A stretch of DNA of 38,800 bases from an uncultured Brachyspira sp. (GTDB lineage Bacteria > Spirochaetota > Brachyspiria > Brachyspirales > Brachyspiraceae). The position numbers were made by a program, and so were the translations under genes. Numbering within the stretch: position 1 is the first letter of the stretch; every line of letters begins with the position of its first letter. The stretch is taken from the NCBI GenBank assembly GCA_934725525.1, contig CAKVCG010000004.1, forward strand, positions 1 through 38,800, in the 5' to 3' direction. The notes beneath the pieces are model-generated. The model had not been told where the DNA came from and made no database searches. It saw only the letters and a list, made by a program, of their open reading frames with translations. Positions 34,694-38,800 of this stretch are shown here, in pieces.

Positions 34694-35674
34694 TTAAATT
34701 CCATGTTTATTTAAAAATGTTAATTTCCTCTGATTATGTTCGTTATCTCCTCCTTCATGCCCGTTGAAAGTATATACTTCAATATCTTTCTCTCCAGCAT
34801 AATTATTATAAGCGGCAAATACAGTAGACGGAGGGCATACCATATCCATTAAAGCCGTTGAAAATAAAGCTTTAGTTTTGCATCTTTTTGCGAAAAATAC
34901 TCCGTCAAAATAGGATAGAGTTTCAAATACCCGACTTTCTTTAGTTCTTTCGGCTATGCAAAATCTCGCTATTTGATGATAAGGATATGTGTCGGTAATG
35001 GTAACCGCTCTTCTGTAATCGCATAAAAAAGGAACATCTATTAAAGAAGCCTCTATTTTTAAATTAAGTTTTCCCGCCAAACATGTAGACGCGAGAGACA
35101 TACCGCCTCCTTGACTTATTCCGCTTATCACAATTTTATCGGTTAATTCATGTTGTTTAGCCGCCTCAACCGCCTTAATAGAATCTACAAATACCCTTCT
35201 ATAATAGTATTCGTCTTTATTAAGTATACCTTTTGTCATAAAGCCGTCCGAATGAGGTCCAGAACCTACGGGGTCATAAGTCATACTTAACCCATTAGTT
35301 AAGCCTTCCGTTCCCTGTCCTCTAGCTTCCATAACGAAAGTGGAATAACCGGCTGACGGATACATTAAATATTTAAACGGAAAATCTCTTCCTCCGCCAT
35401 AGCCCGGATATTGCATTATACAAGTTAATTTTTTTCCTTTGGAATCTTTCGGAGCTATATACCAACCGTATATACGATGCCCGCCGAAACCAGCAAAATT
35501 AACTTCCCATACATCAAATAATTTTAAATAATAATTATTCTTTAGTTCGTATTTAGCGTCCGCATCATGAGAATTTTCTTTTAATGTTCTCTCCCAAAAA
35601 GAATCGAAATCTTTAGGCTCTTCGGAACCTCCACGATACTCTTTCAACTTGTCCAAACTTAAATCAAAAAACAT
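34694..35674 (-). CDS. AXE1-family carbohydrate esterase (acetylxylan esterase / cephalosporin-C deacetylase type)
   Basis: The product has 326 residues, the family's usual length, with no signal peptide and so cytoplasmic. It is an alpha/beta hydrolase of carbohydrate esterase family 7. The N-terminal FWERTLKE helix, YPGYGGGRDFP (89-99) oxyanion region, RGQGTEG and DPVGSGPHSDGFMTKGI are present. The nucleophile is Ser187 in GISQGGG, the acid Asp277 in LMDMVCPPST and the base His306 in NGHEGG. CE7 enzymes remove O-acetyl groups from sugars and antibiotics. Between the sialidase/Vsp pair and the transport operon it may act on O-acetylated sialic acid or other mucin sugars; this is inferred from context. 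Confidence 0.87.
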   Translation of the reverse strand: MFFDLSLDKLKEYRGGSEEPKDFDSFWERTLKENSHDADAKYELKNNYYLKLFDVWEVNFAGFGGHRIYGWYIAPKDSKGKKLTCIMQYPGYGGGRDFPFKYLMYPSAGYSTFVMEARGQGTEGLTNGLSMTYDPVGSGPHSDGFMTKGILNKDEYYYRRVFVDSIKAVEAAKQHELTDKIVISGISQGGGMSLASTCLAGKLNLKIEASLIDVPFLCDYRRAVTITDTYPYHQIARFCIAERTKESRVFETLSYFDGVFFAKRCKTKALFSTALMDMVCPPSTVFAAYNNYAGEKDIEVYTFNGHEGGDNEHNQRKLTFLNKHGI

Positions 35675-35818
35675 ATTTAATCCTTTCGCCGAAACATGAT
35701 TTTATCTACGGCATTTTTTATTATTAATATAATATATAATTAAATTTCATTTGTCAATATTAAAATAATTAAAAATTCAATTTGCCGTTTCTTAATCAAG
35801 TATATTCTATAATTATAT

Positions 35819-35849
35819 TATAGAACTATCCAAAAAGGATAGTTCTATA
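35819..35849. terminator. Stem-loop terminator after the sialidase/Vsp unit
   Basis: Arms of 13 perfect pairs (35819-35831 and 35837-35849; TAGAACTATCC and its complement) enclose AAAAA. It lies 30 bases after the Vsp-type gene stop on the minus strand. The T-tract beyond it is weak, so it may also be a processing or stabilising hairpin. Confidence 0.6.
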
Positions 35850-35878
35850 TATTTAATCATTTTAAGAGAAAAACAAAA

Positions 35879-37111
35879 CTAAAAATAATATGTTAATCCC
35901 GTATTGGCATTAAGAACCATAGAAGTTGAAGCCAAATTTTTTAAACTGTCAGCTATAGTCACTCCGCCAGTTTGAAGTTCAAAATACCACTCCAAATTCT
36001 TAACTGGTCTTATATATAGTTCTCCGTAAACCACATAACCTAAAGCCATGAAAGGAGTTTTTCTTACAGGAGCATTATCGTCTATACTTGTAGCAATCTT
36101 TTTAGCGTTTATCATAGTAAAAGATAAAGCAGGCTCTAAATAAAAATGTATATTTTCATCCTGCGATGTAGCCGTGAAACCAACGGGCAAAGCTATACCA
36201 ATTCGGTAAGGTTCTGTAGCGTAAAAAGTTCCACTTTCAGGAATGGAAGCTATATATCCTCCTTGTATTCCGTTTCCAGTATCGGCATTACCATGACCTC
36301 CAGAAGAAGCTCCTGGTCCTATTGTTGACCAAAAAGGAGTAAAACCTTTAGCCGTTATATAAAAGTTATCAAATACCACTCTTTTATTTATACTATCTCC
36401 TTTTATACTCGTAGCTAAAGCTTGGTCATATTGTATTCTTATTATAGGATTTATTAACACCGTATCGGTTTCTACTTGGAAATATAATCTCGCTTGAAAA
36501 CCTACCGACTGCTGTCTTATCTTTTGAGATTTATCTTGCACATTTTCAATATAAGAATTTCCATAATTAAGATATAATCTCAAATGACTAAATACGGAAC
36601 GGCGAATATAATACCTTGCCTCTACTCCCGTAGATATTACGATAGCGCCTCTTAAATCCGTAACTTCCTTTTTACTTTTAGAACCTATTCCTATTTGAAC
36701 GGGAACATTTATTCTAAAATCATCGTCCAAAGCGGTAGCCGTTATAATAGGAGTATGAACCATATAAGCGTCATTTTTATATGTAAATTCATAACCAAAA
36801 CCTATTCCCCAAAATCCAGCCTCATAGCCTATACCGACTAATGCAGAAGGAACAAAAGTATTAATGGCATTAGTTTGCTGAACGCTATTAATATTGTGAA
36901 ATATATAATCGGATAAACTATTTGCAGAAGTTAAGCCTGCCGCAACGCGAAGATAATCCGTTCCATGCAATACTCCGAGCCTATCTGTTCTTATTCTTAA
37001 CTGATTACTTTGAACCAAAAAATCTATGAAAGTTTCAGATGAATAATATCCGTATAAATTATATAAGCTAAATAAAATCGTTAAAACCGCAATTAATAAA
37101 TATTTTTTCAT
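35879..37111 (-). CDS. Variable surface protein (Vsp)-type outer-membrane beta-barrel
   Basis: The product has 410 residues. A signal peptide of about 20 residues is followed by segments matching the Brachyspira Vsp family as I know it: FIDFLVQSNQLRIRTDRLG near the start, VGIGYEAGFWGIGFGYEFTY, INVPVQIGIG, an aromatic-ended strand ARLYFQV, INPIIRIQYD, and the end LEWYFELQ...NANTGLTYYF. The terminal aromatic strand is an outer-membrane barrel signature. A Gly/Ser-rich loop (GPGASSGGHGNADTGNG) may be surface exposed. It begins 15 bases after the sialidase stop, so the two are almost certainly cotranscribed. A porin-like role in sialic acid entry (as NanC in E. coli) is a hypothesis from this context. 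Confidence 0.75.
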   Translation of the reverse strand: MKKYLLIAVLTILFSLYNLYGYYSSETFIDFLVQSNQLRIRTDRLGVLHGTDYLRVAAGLTSANSLSDYIFHNINSVQQTNAINTFVPSALVGIGYEAGFWGIGFGYEFTYKNDAYMVHTPIITATALDDDFRINVPVQIGIGSKSKKEVTDLRGAIVISTGVEARYYIRRSVFSHLRLYLNYGNSYIENVQDKSQKIRQQSVGFQARLYFQVETDTVLINPIIRIQYDQALATSIKGDSINKRVVFDNFYITAKGFTPFWSTIGPGASSGGHGNADTGNGIQGGYIASIPESGTFYATEPYRIGIALPVGFTATSQDENIHFYLEPALSFTMINAKKIATSIDDNAPVRKTPFMALGYVVYGELYIRPVKNLEWYFELQTGGVTIADSLKNLASTSMVLNANTGLTYYF

Positions 37112-37126
37112 TTTCTAAAATCCTTT

Positions 37127-38578
37127 TTAGTAATTTTTCTGTTGAAATAAATAATCAGATGAATAATCTACATATTCTTTGCCATCGGAAAGCCAATATA
37201 AATTAAATCTTCTAAAAACTATATTGTAATCGTCTCCTCCAGCGTCTCCAGTTTGAGCTGGGTCTCTCGTGGTCTCCCGAGTTTCTTCGGTTAAAGTGGC
37301 TATAGTTCCGTCAGGTAAAACGGTTATTGTAGGATAGCCCGAATAAAGATTTTCGCCTCCATTTACAAGCTGTTTTGCGTAAGCATATTTACCTGTGCTT
37401 GCTCCTTGTCCATTATTAAATTCATTTTTAGTAAGTCTAACATAATGATTTTTTCTCGTAAAGAACCATTTGCCATTAGCTACGGTATTGGCGTTTATCA
37501 TTAAAATATATTTATCAGTTTTTATATGTTTTCCGTTGAATTCGTATCTTGAAAAATCGGCGTTATTTCCTGGGTCATTAACCTCTGGGTCTATCCCTTG
37601 CACAGTCCAATTTATTCCATTGTCTTTAGTTATAGACCATTTCCTTTTTCCTACACTTGTAGATTGTCTATGATTAAGCATTATGCTTCCATCTGAAAGT
37701 TCTATGGCTTTTGTTTCGTCTAATTGACTATGTTTTTCGGGAAGATTTTGAGCAGGAGTAAATGTTTTTCCATCATCTTCAGAAATCATTAATCTAATAC
37801 CTTGCGAACCTTGCCCACTTACCATAAATTGAAAAAATGCAAATGCCAATCTATTTTTGCCTGCATTATCCCCATGTCTTAAAGTTGCGCCTTGTCCTGA
37901 AGCTCCCCAACCTCTATCCGCGTTTGGAATTTTATCAGGAGTAATTTCAATTTCTTTTGTCCAAGTTTTTCCATCGTCTCTGCTTCTATAAATAATTGTT
38001 CTACCTCTCGGAGTTGATGCTTGAGTTCCAGGTTCGGTAATTACTCCGCATAAAACATCGCCATTATGACAATTAATAAAAAAAGCGTCTCCATAAGAAT
38101 CGCTATGTTTTATAGTTGAGTCGGTTGCAACATTTCCAATGGTTATTGGCTCGCTCCAAGTAGCTCCCAAATCTTCGCTTCGTCTAACCAATACATCTGT
38201 TTTTGTTTTACCTTTACCTAAATCTGCAGGATTATCGTATCTTCTATCTGCAGCGGCTAAAATTACTCCGTTTGAAGTGCAAATTAACGCTGGAATTCTA
38301 AAAAATTTAGAACCATAATCTCCGAGTTTATATAATGTAGTGGTATTTATATTAGGGTCCATAGTTTTCATCTGTTCCGCTTGCGATAAAGAACCTTTAG
38401 GAAGTATATAATTACTTCCTACGGTCTCTCCGCCGCCTGAACCTCCGCCTCCGTCAGAGCCTCCTCCAGTTCCTTCATCTCCCAAAGGACTTGAGCATGA
38501 TAAAGCTAATATCATGCTAGCTAAAATTAAAAATAATTTTGATTTGTGAGTAAAAACTCTTTTTGTTGTTTGAGACAT
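37127..38578 (-). CDS. Lipoprotein exo-alpha-sialidase (GH33)
   Basis: The product has 483 residues from the ATG with GGAGG five bases upstream; an in-frame start four codons earlier has no such site. The signal ends ILALSC, giving lipidated Cys28, then a Gly/Ser/Asp linker (about 34-52). The six-bladed sialidase domain has FRIPAL with Arg94 of the arginine triad, ADRRYDN (110-116) with the probable acid/base Asp, and four Asp-boxes: SEDLGATW (134), SRDDGKTW (199), SEDDGKTF (266) and TKDNGINW (317). Further triad arginines (for example LNHR, 301-304) are present. It would release terminal sialic acid from mucin glycans at the cell surface and supply the downstream nan genes. Confidence 0.93.
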   Translation of the reverse strand: MSQTTKRVFTHKSKLFLILASMILALSCSSPLGDEGTGGGSDGGGGSGGGETVGSNYILPKGSLSQAEQMKTMDPNINTTTLYKLGDYGSKFFRIPALICTSNGVILAAADRRYDNPADLGKGKTKTDVLVRRSEDLGATWSEPITIGNVATDSTIKHSDSYGDAFFINCHNGDVLCGVITEPGTQASTPRGRTIIYRSRDDGKTWTKEIEITPDKIPNADRGWGASGQGATLRHGDNAGKNRLAFAFFQFMVSGQGSQGIRLMISEDDGKTFTPAQNLPEKHSQLDETKAIELSDGSIMLNHRQSTSVGKRKWSITKDNGINWTVQGIDPEVNDPGNNADFSRYEFNGKHIKTDKYILMINANTVANGKWFFTRKNHYVRLTKNEFNNGQGASTGKYAYAKQLVNGGENLYSGYPTITVLPDGTIATLTEETRETTRDPAQTGDAGGDDYNIVFRRFNLYWLSDGKEYVDYSSDYLFQQKNY

Positions 38579-38611
38579 AATCTCCTCCATAAAATTAATT
38601 TTTTATAAAAA

Positions 38612-38633
38612 GCATTTTTGAAAATAAAAATGC
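38612..38633 (-). terminator. Intrinsic terminator or attenuator just before the sialidase
   Basis: On the minus strand GCATTTTT and AAAAATGC form eight pairs around ATTTTC and are followed by TTTTTAT. The hairpin ends 33 bases upstream of the sialidase ATG. It either ends a transcript entering from beyond the window or attenuates the sialidase message. Confidence 0.5.
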
Positions 38634-38761
38634 AATTTTCCAATTTTTGAAATTTTAGAATTTGAGAAATTTGAAAATAACAAATTAAAAAATAAATGCC
38701 TAAAGAGTAAACATAATATAAATTAAAATATATAGAATAAACGGAAAAGTTTAAATTATTG

Positions 38762-38800
38762 GCGTTGCGTTGCGTTGCGTTGCGTTGCGTTGCGTTGCGT
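38762..38800. repeat. (GCGTT)n pentanucleotide microsatellite at the window edge
   Basis: Seven perfect GCGTT units plus GCGT are present and the array continues past the window end, so its length is unknown. It lies about 184 bases upstream of the sialidase ATG. Confidence 0.9.

Larger units (their letters stand above)
38527..38800 (-). other. Open reading frame downstream of the GCGTT repeat, running into the sialidase start
   Basis: On the minus strand the frame reading GCC AAT AAT TTA just after the repeat stays open for 78 codons to a TAA at 38529-38527. That is 51 bases inside the sialidase gene in another frame. It encodes a Phe/Tyr/Leu/Ile-rich stretch and is also open through the repeat to the window edge, where it is cut off. 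No start is visible. The arrangement mirrors 15269-15623. It also covers the leader region of the sialidase, in which I see no convincing promoter. Confidence 0.3.

Overview
The window is very AT-rich, uses A/T-ending codons, and carries gene families that point to an intestinal spirochaete, most likely Brachyspira. The indicators are a variable-surface-protein (Vsp)-type outer-membrane protein, a leucine-rich-repeat gene, ankyrin and TPR membrane-anchored proteins, many Cys lipoproteins, and a giant coiled-coil protein. The assignment is by pattern recognition only; no search was run.

Layout. 1-4.5 kb: nusB overlapping a membrane-anchored TPR gene, then a convergent ankyrin-repeat gene. 4.6-5.7 kb: a DegT-type PLP-fold protein with Arg where the PLP lysine should be. 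5.7-11.2 kb, minus strand: an outer-membrane-like protein, a CpdB/UshA-type 5'-nucleotidase lipoprotein, small membrane and exported proteins, a probable small RNA with promoter and terminator (about 10.23-10.35 kb), and an amino-acid-binding lipoprotein. 11.3-15.1 kb: birA, two small genes, a half-size EamA transporter, and the minus-strand core set gmk-rpoZ-miaA.

15.2-18.4 kb is a decaying accessory segment. It has a (AAGCC)n microsatellite followed by a long open frame, an Mrr-like nuclease gene, a frameshifted LRR gene, tiny ORFs, a hypothetical gene cut by an in-frame stop, and an unusually GC-rich non-coding island. Two of its genes share a nearly identical inverted-repeat/promoter module.

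18.4-30.2 kb is one gene. It encodes a 3920-residue protein with an N-terminal membrane segment, an almost uninterrupted coiled coil with internal long-period repeats, and a C-terminal helix-turn-helix-like domain. Its promoter is embedded in a 15-bp-arm inverted repeat.

30.2-38.8 kb, all minus strand, is a sialic-acid scavenging locus: lipoprotein sialidase, Vsp-type outer-membrane protein, AXE1-family esterase, SSS-family symporter, NanM-type mutarotase, NanA lyase and YhcH/NanQ-type anomerase. Together they could release sialic acid from mucin, remove O-acetyl groups, move it inward and cleave it to ManNAc plus pyruvate. NanK, NanE, NagA and NagB are not in the window. A second pentanucleotide microsatellite, (GCGTT)n, lies upstream of the sialidase at the window edge and is also followed by a long open frame, so both loci are candidates for repeat-mediated phase variation.
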